Shown in pieces: positions 1-6,869 of a stretch of 10,592 bases of DNA. The translations under genes and the position numbers were made by a program. Position 1 is the first letter of the stretch. Each line of letters begins with the position of its first letter. The notes beneath the pieces were generated by a model. The model did no database searches. It was not told the DNA's origin and saw only the letters and a list, made by a program, of their open reading frames with translations. This stretch comes from Phycisphaerae bacterium (GTDB lineage Bacteria; Planctomycetota; Phycisphaerae; UBA1845; PWPN01). The stretch is taken from NCBI GenBank assembly GCA_035384605.1, contig DAOOIV010000081.1, positions 14,698 to 25,289 of the forward strand, in the 5' to 3' direction.

Positions 1-60
1 TTCCTGCAACGCTGTATCACAGGGCCGGATGTACTGCTGGACTGGGACTGCATGAACTGA
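1..60 (+). CDS. C-terminal end of a dockerin-like extracellular protein (partial)
   Basis: Frame 1 is open from the window edge to a TGA at 58-60 and encodes 19 residues ending LLDWDCMN. The string FLQRCITGPDV resembles the final repeat of dockerin/EF-hand-like tails at the ends of many secreted planctomycete proteins, where an F-Q-x-C-x-(S/T)-G-P block is followed by a D-x-(D/N)-C block. That resemblance is from memory of the family, not from a search. The rest of the gene lies outside the window, so the main domain is unknown. The same-strand prepilin-like gene starts 33 bases later, so the two may be co-transcribed. Confidence 0.5.
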   Translation, partial: FLQRCITGPDVLLDWDCMN

Positions 61-93
61 CGTGGTGCCAAGACGGCACGAGGTAGCATACGG

Positions 94-996
94 ATGAAGA
101 ATGGATTCAGAACCTCGGGGGCCAAGGGCCGTCGTCGACGGTTGTCGCTGCTTGATTCGGCCATCGGCAAGGATGCATTCACTCTGATTGAGGTGCTCGT
201 TGTTGTCGCCATCATCGCTTTGCTCCTGGCCATGCTCTTGCCCGGGTTGAGCAGGGCCCGACGACAGGCTGCCACCGTGGTTTGCCTGAGCAATCTGCAT
301 CAGATGCTCACGACCACGCAGGCCTATACCGCCGTGTATTCGGGCTTTTACCCTCCTTCCCATGACACGGTGACCGCGCCGGCCGCCAACGGCGATTCAG
401 ACCGCCAGATCGACTACGGATGGGACATCACTCGAATCACGGACCTGATGACTGGCAAGGTCCGTGTTCTTCCCGGCTTGATCTGGCAGGGCAAGACCAT
501 TGAGGCGATTCAGCAGTGTCCGGGCTTTGCCGGCCCGGCCATGTGGGCGGATGATCGCTACACCGGATACAACTACAACAGCAGCTACATAGGCGCTTTC
601 CGGAAGAGGAAGGAAAAGACCGTGTCTCTTGGGCCGGCCGCCCCGGCACAGGCAGTCTCCTGGTCCGTCGTGGTTCGCCCCGCTCGACAGGACGAGATTC
701 GAATGCCCTCGCTGTGCGCGCTCTTTGGAGACGGGGAGTATGTCGCGGGAGCCAACAAGTTCATGCGTTCCCCCTGGGGCTCCGAGCAGGGGGCTCGGGA
801 CACCTGGGTCAACAGCGGTCGAGGAGCCGGAACGCAGGGATACCGACACACCGGGCGGACCAATGTGGCCTTTGCCGATGGTCACGCCCGACCATGGAAT
901 CGCAGACACACCGAGACCTACGACCTTGAGAAACCATACATCGGAGATAACAACGGTTTCCTGTCGCCAGACAACAGCCTGTATGATCTCAAGTAG
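94..996 (+). CDS. Prepilin-type N-terminal cleavage/methylation protein with H-X9-DG tail (pseudopilin-like)
   Basis: This 300-residue protein has a basic N-terminus (RRRR at 13-16) followed by the type IV prepilin/pseudopilin signature FTLIEVLVVVAII from residue 29 and a hydrophobic helix to about residue 50. Prepilin peptidase would cut just before Phe29. The residue before the cut is Ala28 rather than the classical Gly, and Glu33 is the conserved fifth residue of the mature protein. The C-terminus carries the H-X9-DG motif (His252, Asp262-Gly263). This pairing is typical of the large DUF1559/PulG-like families expanded in Planctomycetota and related phyla. These are thought to be inner-membrane-anchored, pilus- or secretion-like proteins, but no specific role is known. 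GAGGT at 80-84 supports the ATG at 94. The internal body shows no recognised enzyme motif. The family assignment is firm, the function is not. Confidence 0.9.
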   Translation: MKNGFRTSGAKGRRRRLSLLDSAIGKDAFTLIEVLVVVAIIALLLAMLLPGLSRARRQAATVVCLSNLHQMLTTTQAYTAVYSGFYPPSHDTVTAPAANGDSDRQIDYGWDITRITDLMTGKVRVLPGLIWQGKTIEAIQQCPGFAGPAMWADDRYTGYNYNSSYIGAFRKRKEKTVSLGPAAPAQAVSWSVVVRPARQDEIRMPSLCALFGDGEYVAGANKFMRSPWGSEQGARDTWVNSGRGAGTQGYRHTGRTNVAFADGHARPWNRRHTETYDLEKPYIGDNNGFLSPDNSLYDLK

Positions 997-1088
997 CGGC
1001 AGTCCGCTTTCCACTCGAAAAACTATTATCTCACTAAGGCTTTAGCAGCTCGACCTCTTGGTAAGATCGGGGGCAATCCTATCGGACG

Positions 1089-1108
1089 GTGAGTTTCACA
1101 GGACTCAC
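1089..1108. repeat. Short inverted repeat downstream of the prepilin gene
   Basis: GTGAGT (1089-1094) and ACTCAC (1103-1108) can pair as a 6-bp stem with an 8-base loop, about 90 bases after the prepilin-gene stop. No clear T-run follows (the next bases are AGGTTTCGCCATTTT), so it is at best a weak terminator. Apart from this, the second dyad, a possible promoter and a purine tract, the 997-1292 gap shows nothing coding. Confidence 0.25.
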
Positions 1109-1135
1109 AGGTTTCGCCATTTTATGAGCAGTCCG

Positions 1136-1159
1136 CCCCACGGGCCTTGCGTCGTGGGG
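1136..1159. repeat. 7-bp inverted repeat overlapping a possible -35 element
   Basis: CCCCACG (1136-1142) and CGTGGGG (1153-1159) form a perfect 7-bp dyad around a 10-base centre. The candidate -35 hexamer TTGCGT (1147-1152) sits inside the centre, so this could be an operator for the sigma-54 activator gene. No protein that binds it can be named. Confidence 0.3.
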
Positions 1160-1176
1160 ATATGGGCCGGTATACT
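1147..1176 (+). promoter_or_regulatory. Possible sigma-70-type promoter for the sigma-54 activator gene
   Basis: TTGCGT (1147-1152) and TATACT (1171-1176) are 18 bases apart. The -10 matches 5 of 6 consensus bases, the -35 only 3 of 6. Transcription would start near 1183, giving a leader of about 110 bases before the GTG at 1293. Found by eye only. Confidence 0.35.
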
Positions 1177-1256
1177 GAATACGATGAAGCTAGGGTCACC
1201 GCGCCAGCGGTGAGGGGCAAGGGAGAGTTGTCGGCGCGGCAGTGTGCGTAGCTGAC

Positions 1257-1290
1257 GAAGGGAGAGAGGGGAAAGGGAGGAGAGAGGAGA
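1257..1290 (+). promoter_or_regulatory. 34-base homopurine tract containing overlapping Shine-Dalgarno sequences
   Basis: Every base from 1257 to 1290 is A or G. The tract holds several SD-like strings, including GGAGG at 1276-1280 and AGGAG at 1285-1289, directly before the GTG at 1293. It is the main reason for preferring that start over the in-frame GTG at 1242, which would translate the tract into a low-complexity Glu/Gly/Arg run. Confidence 0.5.
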
Positions 1291-1292
1291 TC

Positions 1293-2816
1293 GTGCGTTT
1301 TAGTCGTACGTCTCAAAACGCCGTTCTGCTTGTCCGTTCCAGCACAGAGGGTACCGAAGGACTGATTCGGTCTCTGGAATCCCGAGGCGGCTTCGATGTC
1401 GTCTGGGTGCAGTCCGCTGCGGAGGCCGTGACCAGGGTGGCAGCCGACCTCTGCCCGCTGGTGCTGTACGATCTCGCTGACGCGGCAAACGTGGCCATCT
1501 GCCCCGGCCCGACGGCCCAGTCCGGTTGTGACGCGAGTCAATCCGGTACCCTTCTTAGCCAGGGCCTCCAGGTTTTCAGGCAGATCAAACAGCAGTCGCC
1601 TCATTCGCAAATCGTAGTTCTGATCGCCCAGGGTGCCGACGTCACAACCTGTTGCCAAGCCGTGGTTTCAGGCGCCACCAGTTTCGTGGAATGGGCTCCC
1701 TGCATGGCAGTGGACCAGGTGGTGGACACCCTCAAACAGGCCTTGGACCGATACGAGGCCTCCGTCCGCGAGGGCGAAGACCTTAGGTCTCGAGCCATCT
1801 TTGACGAGGCTGGCATCGCGGGCAGAAGCCAGATCATGGCCAAGCTGCTCTTTCAGGCCAAGCGGGCGGCCTTGGTCTCAGATGCCCCCGTTCTGGTCTG
1901 CGGAGAGTCGGGCACCGGTAAACAACTCTTGGCAGAAGCCATCCATCGGATGGATCCCAAACGCCGCAATTATCCGTTCCTGACCGTCAACTGTGCGGCC
2001 ATAACCGGAACACTGGCGGAAAGCGCCCTTTTCGGTCACCGGAAAGGCGCGTTCACGGGAGCCACACAAGACCGCCCCGGTTACTTCTTGGCAGCCGACA
2101 AGGGAACACTGCTCCTCGATGAAATCAGTGAGTTGGAAAAACCGCTGCAACCCAAGCTGCTGCGGGTCCTCCAGGAGGGCAAGATCCTGCCCGTCGGTGA
2201 CGATATCGAGCGCCAGGTCAATGTACGGGTTATTGCCGCCTGCAACCGCCCGCTCCCCATACTTGTGCAAACCGGAGAGTTCCGCCTCGACCTGTATCAG
2301 CGGCTCAACGTGATCTCGCTCACCATGCCGCCGCTCCGAGACCGACCCGAGGACATCCCACCGCTGGTGCAGTTCTTCCTCCGCCAGTACGCCTCCTATT
2401 ATCCTCGTCCCATCGAAGGCGTCGACGAGCGGGTATACGAAGTCCTTTCACGCACGATCGGCTCCGGAAACGTTCGCGAGCTGGAAAACGCGGTTCGGCA
2501 GATCCTGGCATTCAAGGTGGCCGGTACGCGAATCGAACTGAGCGACATTCCGCCGAGCCTGCTGAAAAAGCAGGCCACGCCCGATCCCGATGTCGAAATG
2601 GTCAATGTGCTCAGCTCCGCGGTAGACGCCATGCTCCGTGGCGGCCGGCTCACCCTGGCCGAGATGGTCGAGCAGTTCGAGGCAATGATTCTGAACGAGG
2701 CCATGTCGCGATCCACGGTGACCCATTGCGAACTGGCACAACGGCTGGGCCTCAGCCGACGAACCTTCTACCACAAGCTCCGCAAGTATGATCTCCCGCG
2801 GCCCAAAAAGCCCTGA
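1293..2816 (+). CDS. Sigma-54-dependent transcriptional activator (NtrC family) with degenerate receiver domain
   Basis: This is a 507-residue bacterial enhancer-binding protein that would remodel RNA polymerase-sigma-54 holoenzyme by ATP hydrolysis. Residues about 8-150 resemble a response-regulator receiver. The AAA+ domain (about 175-405) has Walker A GESGTGK (204-210), the sigma-54 contact loop GAFTGA (252-257), Walker B GTLLLDE (271-277), RLDLYQRLNV (331-340) and GNVRELENAV (392-401). A Fis-type helix-turn-helix lies at about 476-500. The receiver keeps the likely phosphoacceptor position (Asp60 in LVLYD) but lacks the acidic pair (RSS at 15-17), the switch Thr and the conserved Lys, and has an insert around residues 63-90. 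Phosphorylation control is therefore doubtful. GTG 1293 was chosen because strong SD sequence lies just upstream; GTG 1242 would add 17 low-complexity residues. No partner kinase is in view and the target is unknown. It converges with the redoxin gene with a 15-base gap. Confidence 0.92.
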   Translation: MRFSRTSQNAVLLVRSSTEGTEGLIRSLESRGGFDVVWVQSAAEAVTRVAADLCPLVLYDLADAANVAICPGPTAQSGCDASQSGTLLSQGLQVFRQIKQQSPHSQIVVLIAQGADVTTCCQAVVSGATSFVEWAPCMAVDQVVDTLKQALDRYEASVREGEDLRSRAIFDEAGIAGRSQIMAKLLFQAKRAALVSDAPVLVCGESGTGKQLLAEAIHRMDPKRRNYPFLTVNCAAITGTLAESALFGHRKGAFTGATQDRPGYFLAADKGTLLLDEISELEKPLQPKLLRVLQEGKILPVGDDIERQVNVRVIAACNRPLPILVQTGEFRLDLYQRLNVISLTMPPLRDRPEDIPPLVQFFLRQYASYYPRPIEGVDERVYEVLSRTIGSGNVRELENAVRQILAFKVAGTRIELSDIPPSLLKKQATPDPDVEMVNVLSSAVDAMLRGGRLTLAEMVEQFEAMILNEAMSRSTVTHCELAQRLGLSRRTFYHKLRKYDLPRPKKP

Positions 2817-2831
2817 AACGGCCACATAGCC

Positions 2832-3404
2832 TCAGTACGTCGGCTCGTTTCCCGGCTTCCACTTGATATTGCAGCCGATGCTTGGCTTCTGGTCGGAATG
2901 GACCGGTTCTCCTGCCAGGACGGCGCTGACCGCCGCCCGAAGATCGGCACCGGTTACGGGCTTGCCGTTGCCGGGTCGACTGTCGTCCATCTGACCACGG
3001 TAGACCAGTCTGCGCTGGCCGTCGAATAAGAAAAAGTCCGGCGTGCACGCGGCCCGATATGCCTTGGCCACCTGCTGACTGGAATCGTAAAGGTAGGGAA
3101 ACGCGTAGCCGGCCGCCACGGCTTCCTCTCGCATCTTCTCGGGACTGTCCTCGGGATAACTGTTGACGTCGTTCGAGTTGATCCCCACAACGGCGACGCC
3201 TTGGTCCTTGAACTCAGCGGTCATTCGCGCCAGTTCAGCCCGAACATGCTTCACATAGGGACAGTGGTTACACATGAAGATCACCAACAGAGCCGGCGCT
3301 TCGGAAAAATCCGAAAGGCATACCGTCTTCCCTGAAGTGTCCGGCAGTTGAAAATCCGGAGCGCGAGTCCCCAGGGGAAGCATTGTCGATGGCGTCAATG
3401 CCAT
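2832..3404 (-). CDS. Thioredoxin-fold redoxin (AhpC/TSA-like) family protein
   Basis: This 190-residue protein belongs to the thioredoxin superfamily, redoxin/AhpC-TSA-like group. The opening PLGTRAPDFQLPDTSGK is the usual first strand. The redox motif is C45-N-H-C48 followed by Pro49, a CxxC pair. A cis-proline is expected at Thr121-Pro122 in ACTPDFFLFDG, next to Cys120. SRPGNGKPVTG (142-152) and the tail SIGCNIKWKPGNEP (175-188) are blocks I recall from a widespread subfamily of about 185-200 residues, so the gene looks complete. There is no signal peptide, so a cytoplasmic thiol-disulfide or peroxide-linked role is likely; the partner and substrate are unknown. The ATG has a good SD (GGAGG, complement of 3414-3418) nine bases upstream. 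It diverges from the propeller hydrolase gene and is probably independently transcribed. Confidence 0.92.
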   Translation of the reverse strand: MALTPSTMLPLGTRAPDFQLPDTSGKTVCLSDFSEAPALLVIFMCNHCPYVKHVRAELARMTAEFKDQGVAVVGINSNDVNSYPEDSPEKMREEAVAAGYAFPYLYDSSQQVAKAYRAACTPDFFLFDGQRRLVYRGQMDDSRPGNGKPVTGADLRAAVSAVLAGEPVHSDQKPSIGCNIKWKPGNEPTY

Positions 3405-3447
3405 ACCGTCGGTCCTCCAATGTGGTTGGTACGGTGCTTTTCATGTC

Positions 3448-3476
3448 ATTGTAGACCTCCCCCCGGCCTTTGACGA
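3448..3476 (-). promoter_or_regulatory. Possible promoter of the redoxin gene
   Basis: On the minus strand, TCGTCA (3476-3471; 4 of 6 consensus bases) and TACAAT (3453-3448; 5 of 6) are separated by 17 bases. Transcription would start near 3441, about 37 bases before the ATG. It lies back to back with the candidate plus-strand promoter at 3499-3528. Confidence 0.4.
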
Positions 3477-3498
3477 ATCCCGATCGGCCTGTGTGAAC

Positions 3499-3528
3499 TT
3501 GCGGGCTGTCCAAGTGCCCCGGTATGCT
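3499..3528 (+). promoter_or_regulatory. Possible promoter of the propeller hydrolase gene
   Basis: TTGCGG (3499-3504) and TATGCT (3523-3528) are 18 bases apart. Matches to consensus are 3 of 6 and 4 of 6, so support is modest. The start of transcription would be near 3535, about 40 bases before the ATG at 3575. The spacing and the TTGCG core resemble the candidate at 1147-1176. Confidence 0.3.
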
Positions 3529-3574
3529 CTGCACAGGCCCGGCAAATGGGTGTGCGAAAGGAAAGGTGCGACTA

Positions 3575-5182
3575 ATGATGACCCGCGGAAAAACCTGCTT
3601 GCTCAAGGGTTTCCTGCTTGTTCTGGCTGCCACTGCCCGCTCACCGGCAGCCTTGGCGGACACGGTCACCAAGCCCATTGATATCAGCGACCGCAGACAG
3701 GTGTTCATCGACGGCCGGTTCATGACCCGGGCGAAAGGCCTCGAGCTGACCGTTCACCAGCCCCGAAAGACCGGCGAAATGACTATCAAGCCCGACCACG
3801 AATGGGAGACAGGCGGCGTTGGTCCTTATAGCAGCGTCATGAAGGTCGGCGACACATACCACATGTGGTATCACGTCATGGACACCGTGCAGTGGCACAC
3901 CGGCGAGAAGAATGGCTGCATCTGCTACGCCCGCTCCAAGGATGGCATCCATTGGGAGAAGCCGGAACTGGGCTTGATCGAGTACAAGGGCAACCGCAGA
4001 AACAACATCGTTGTCGGCCACGGCGCCGCCGGCGCGCAAATCGGCCAGGACGGTGTCATGGTCTTCCTTGATCCCAACGCCCCCGACGATGAGCGTTTTC
4101 GCATGCTCGGCAGGTTCGACGTGCCCGTCGAGGCGGGCCAGGCGATTCACATCTTCTCCTCAGGCGATGGCATCCATTGGAAGAAGACCCATGAATCGGT
4201 CTGCACCGCCCGCCCGCAAGAGCAAGGGCATCACCTCGACTCCCAGAATGTCATCTTCTGGGACGACCGCATCAACAAGTACGTTTGCTACGTCCGCAAG
4301 AACCGCAGCGACCCCGGCTCCCAGGGCCGCTGCATTGCTCGCGGCGAATCAGATCATCTGGGCGGCTTTCCGGCCGTGCAGGACCTCCCCATCGTCTTCG
4401 GCGGCGATCGCGACGACCTTCACCACGGCGACACGCCGGTGGTTGACTTCTATATGAGTGCGGCCATTAAATACCCGTGGGCCCAAGACGCCTACTACAT
4501 GTTCCCGACCGCCTACTATCACTACATCAACGGCTTGGCCGAGTTTCCCAAGGAAGTCCCGACCAACGCCGGGCCGCTCGACACGCGATTTGCGGCCAGC
4601 CGCGACGGCATCAACTGGCAGCGATTTGACCGCCGGTCATTCGTCCCGCTGGGCATGAAAGGGGAATTCGACTGGGCCTCCACGCGGGTCATCTGGGGCC
4701 TCGTGCCGGACGTGTCGGGACGCGAGATGTACCTGTACTACCGGGCCAGCGACTGGCTCCACGGTTGGGACCGCGACGAGCGTAACAAACGCCTCCTGGC
4801 CGAAGCCGGCCTGAACGCCAGCCAGAACATCGCAGTGCTCAGCCGGCTGGTCTCACGCCGCGACGGCTTTGTCTCCGTGCGAGGAGCCTACACCGGCGGC
4901 GAGTTCACCACCCCGCCCCTTGTGTTCCAGGGAAGCAAGCTCAGCCTGAATGTGGACACCTCCGCGGCCGGGATCGTCCAGGTCGAGATCCTGGACGCCG
5001 ACGGCCGCCCCATCAAGGGATTTGCGCTTGACGATTGCGACCTGATCCACACCTGCAATGAGGTCGACCGGGCGGTCACCTGGAAACGCAACAGCGACGT
5101 GAGTTCGCTGGCAGGCAAGCCGATCCGCCTGCATATGACCATCCGCGACGCGGACCTGTATGCCTTTCAGTTTCAGCAGTAG
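3575..5182 (+). CDS. Secreted beta-propeller glycoside hydrolase-like protein (GH43/GH32-like fold)
   Basis: The 535-residue protein begins with a signal peptide: basic start, hydrophobic stretch at 12-21 and a likely cut after ALA at 26-28. The mature part has repeated blade-like blocks: YSSVMKVGDTYHMWY (85-99), SKDGIHWEKP (121-130), SSGDGIHWKK (195-204) and ASRDGINWQR (341-350). The S-x-DG-x-x-W strings with neighbouring MWY/YYR are typical of five-bladed propellers of the GH43/GH32/GH130 type. Residues about 420-535 look like a beta-sandwich accessory domain. Such proteins are common in Planctomycetota, often annotated as hypothetical or GH32/GH43-like. Catalytic residues cannot be assigned by eye, so hydrolase activity and substrate are inferred. 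ATG 3575 is preferred over the upstream in-frame ATG at 3524 because it begins the signal peptide and has AAAGG sequence 8 bases upstream, whereas 3524 lies inside a candidate -10. It probably belongs with the two convergent sugar-related genes. Confidence 0.8.
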   Translation: MMTRGKTCLLKGFLLVLAATARSPAALADTVTKPIDISDRRQVFIDGRFMTRAKGLELTVHQPRKTGEMTIKPDHEWETGGVGPYSSVMKVGDTYHMWYHVMDTVQWHTGEKNGCICYARSKDGIHWEKPELGLIEYKGNRRNNIVVGHGAAGAQIGQDGVMVFLDPNAPDDERFRMLGRFDVPVEAGQAIHIFSSGDGIHWKKTHESVCTARPQEQGHHLDSQNVIFWDDRINKYVCYVRKNRSDPGSQGRCIARGESDHLGGFPAVQDLPIVFGGDRDDLHHGDTPVVDFYMSAAIKYPWAQDAYYMFPTAYYHYINGLAEFPKEVPTNAGPLDTRFAASRDGINWQRFDRRSFVPLGMKGEFDWASTRVIWGLVPDVSGREMYLYYRASDWLHGWDRDERNKRLLAEAGLNASQNIAVLSRLVSRRDGFVSVRGAYTGGEFTTPPLVFQGSKLSLNVDTSAAGIVQVEILDADGRPIKGFALDDCDLIHTCNEVDRAVTWKRNSDVSSLAGKPIRLHMTIRDADLYAFQFQQ

Positions 5183-5218
5183 CTGTCGCCGATGAGCTGT
5201 CAGCGATCAGCGATCAGC
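5181..5218. repeat. Degenerate heptanucleotide tandem repeat
   Basis: Starting inside the stop codon of the propeller gene, the sequence has a 7-base period: AGCTGTC, GCCGATG, AGCTGTC, AGCGATC, AGCGATC, then AGC. Two pairs of units are identical and the rest differ by a few bases. This resembles the short tandemly repeated heptamers found between genes in some bacteria. The function is unknown. Confidence 0.6.
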
Positions 5219-5245
5219 CCAAGCGAGCCGCCGCCTTTGACCTGT

Positions 5246-5269
5246 GGCCCCGGATTCCCATCCGGGGCC
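5246..5269. terminator. Strong hairpin terminator between convergent genes
   Basis: GGCCCCGGAT (5246-5255) and ATCCGGGGCC (5260-5269) form a perfect 10-bp GC-rich stem with a TCCC tetraloop. It lies between the stop codons of the converging propeller gene (5182) and sialidase-like gene (5340). The plus-strand downstream sequence is only moderately T-rich (CCATTTCTTC), so termination may not be purely intrinsic. As a symmetric hairpin it may serve both directions. The rest of 5183-5339 holds the heptamer repeat and nothing coding. Confidence 0.7.
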
Positions 5270-5339
5270 GCTCAGTCCATTTCTTCGATGCCGCGCACCC
5301 CGAGACCGCATCGACAACCTTGGTGACAATTGTGCGGGT

Positions 5340-6770
5340 TTACTCCTTCGGCACCGTCATGTCCGCCAGAAACTCATCCGTGACCTTCTTGCCCAGCAGA
5401 AAGCACTTGCGGTCAGGGTGCCACAAAACGTTGTTGCCGCCGCGAGTGGTGAAGCTGCTGTAAATGCCGATGGCTGTGTTGACCTTCGGATCGACCTCCT
5501 TGCTCAGGCCGTTCGGCCCGACGTTGTCGTTGTCCATAAACTGCTTGGATTCGCTGAACCAGATGGGCTGATCGGCCGTCGGGCGGAACTCGCCCAGCGC
5601 CAGGAACGCCGGTCGTCGGGGCTCGCTGGTTCGCTCGGATCTCCCTTCAATATTGCCTCGATTGTTATGATGCAGCAGAACATAACGACCGTCAGCCAAC
5701 TGGTAAATGGGGCAGCACGACACCGGCTGAAGAATGGGCTGGCCGTGGTCCTTGCGCAGCAACGGACGCGGATTGCACCACGTTCTCCCATCGTCGGCCG
5801 ACACGCTGTACCAGATGTAGCCGGAATTGGTTCGCATCACGCAGAATAACCGTTCATCCGGCAGGCGAACGATACTCGGCTCCTGGGCGATGCTGAGCAG
5901 CGGGTGCATGAAGTGGGGGACGCGCAGGGCCTTGTCGCCCCAACCTGAATAGCTGACCTTCAAATCCTTGGGTTCCGGGTTTGCATCTACGTTCTCAAAA
6001 CGCATGAACTCGCACACCGACTCGATCTGCGTCCAGCCCTCGACTTTCTTTAGTGTGGCCCGGGCCGGGTTGAGCCAGTGAGTGTATCCGACAAGAAAGC
6101 CGCCGTTCATGTCCCGCATCGGTATCTGCCAGACGATCCACTCGGCCGGCGTCTTGCCGGCAGGGTCGTCATACGGACTCTTGGGCATCGGAATGGTCTG
6201 CGGCTTTGACCAACTGCGGCCGTTGTCGTCGCTGTACACCGCGTCCATCGTTCCGGTGTGCATGGGAATCCAGCCGCTGATGCCCTGGTGCTGGTTGTAG
6301 ACCACATAGATACGTCCACGCCTGGATACCATCGGGAATGCCCAACTGGCCATGTGCGTCGGGTCGTCAGGCGTCCGCGGCCCGGCGACGTGCGAAGGCG
6401 ATGCCCAGGTCTTGCCGTCATCATCGGAGCGCGAAAAAACGATGCGGTTCTTCGGGCCGGGCTGTTCCAGAGCCTGCGTCCACACGGCCATCAGCGAACC
6501 GTCCGGCCCCTCAAACACCAGGAAGTGCTCGTTGTGCGAATCGTGCCTCGAACTGTCCCAGTGCTGCGGGACATAGACGACGTAATCCGGCTTGCTGCGA
6601 TGGGCCTCGCGGAGCATGTGGGCCCGGACGTCGGCCGGGCTCTTCGCAACGCCCTGAGCCCGTGCTGCCAATGAGAACGCCGGCAGGGTACTGGCCATCG
6701 CCAATGTCAGGATGATTCCGTTGCGACGAGCAGCAGCTTGTGAGCAGAGGCGGATCAGTGTCGACAGCAT
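5340..6770 (-). CDS. Secreted sialidase/BNR-repeat family protein
   Basis: This 476-residue protein is a probable six-bladed sialidase-fold propeller. Three Asp-box (BNR) motifs are visible: SRSDDDGKTW (113-122), SDDNGRSW (180-187) and SADDGRTW (324-331). The N-terminus is a signal peptide with a hydrophobic core about 18-34 and a likely cut after ARA at 36-38. An RR pair (15-16) before the core leaves Tat export possible but does not prove it. Arg302 and Arg313 (VRLPDERLFCVMRT) could belong to a carboxylate-binding arginine set, but a complete sialidase active site cannot be confirmed by eye. Many planctomycete homologues have untested activity, so exo-sialidase is only one possibility. ATG 6770 has GGAGA eight bases upstream; a TTG at 6809 in the same frame was rejected. 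It lies 99 bases downstream of the same-strand DUF1080-ThuA gene and is probably co-expressed with it. Confidence 0.85.
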   Translation of the reverse strand: MLSTLIRLCSQAAARRNGIILTLAMASTLPAFSLAARAQGVAKSPADVRAHMLREAHRSKPDYVVYVPQHWDSSRHDSHNEHFLVFEGPDGSLMAVWTQALEQPGPKNRIVFSRSDDDGKTWASPSHVAGPRTPDDPTHMASWAFPMVSRRGRIYVVYNQHQGISGWIPMHTGTMDAVYSDDNGRSWSKPQTIPMPKSPYDDPAGKTPAEWIVWQIPMRDMNGGFLVGYTHWLNPARATLKKVEGWTQIESVCEFMRFENVDANPEPKDLKVSYSGWGDKALRVPHFMHPLLSIAQEPSIVRLPDERLFCVMRTNSGYIWYSVSADDGRTWCNPRPLLRKDHGQPILQPVSCCPIYQLADGRYVLLHHNNRGNIEGRSERTSEPRRPAFLALGEFRPTADQPIWFSESKQFMDNDNVGPNGLSKEVDPKVNTAIGIYSSFTTRGGNNVLWHPDRKCFLLGKKVTDEFLADMTVPKE

Positions 6771-6780
6771 GGTTTGTTCT

Positions 6781-6800
6781 CCAGAGATAGCCACAGATAG
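6781..6800. repeat. Tandem 10-bp repeat upstream of the sialidase-like gene
   Basis: CCAGAGATAG and CCACAGATAG lie side by side and differ at one base. On the minus strand the copy nearer the start codon supplies part of the SD (GGAGA). The remainder of the 6771-6869 gap shows no terminator and no convincing promoter, consistent with read-through from the upstream gene. Confidence 0.4.
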
Positions 6801-6869
6801 ACCCTTCAATTCATCAGGTCACCGGTGGCGTCGATTGTCAGCTTCAATGGTGTTCGAGTGTCTCGCTTG

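Noticed and set aside
63..78. Sigma-54 promoter (GG-N10-GC) before the prepilin gene
   Set aside because: The GG and GC spacing fits, but the -12 part reads CGGC rather than TTGC and it lies almost on the start codon.
3524..3574. Start of the propeller gene at ATG 3524
   Set aside because: The extra 17 residues would precede a good signal peptide, and the codon lies inside a candidate -10 element.
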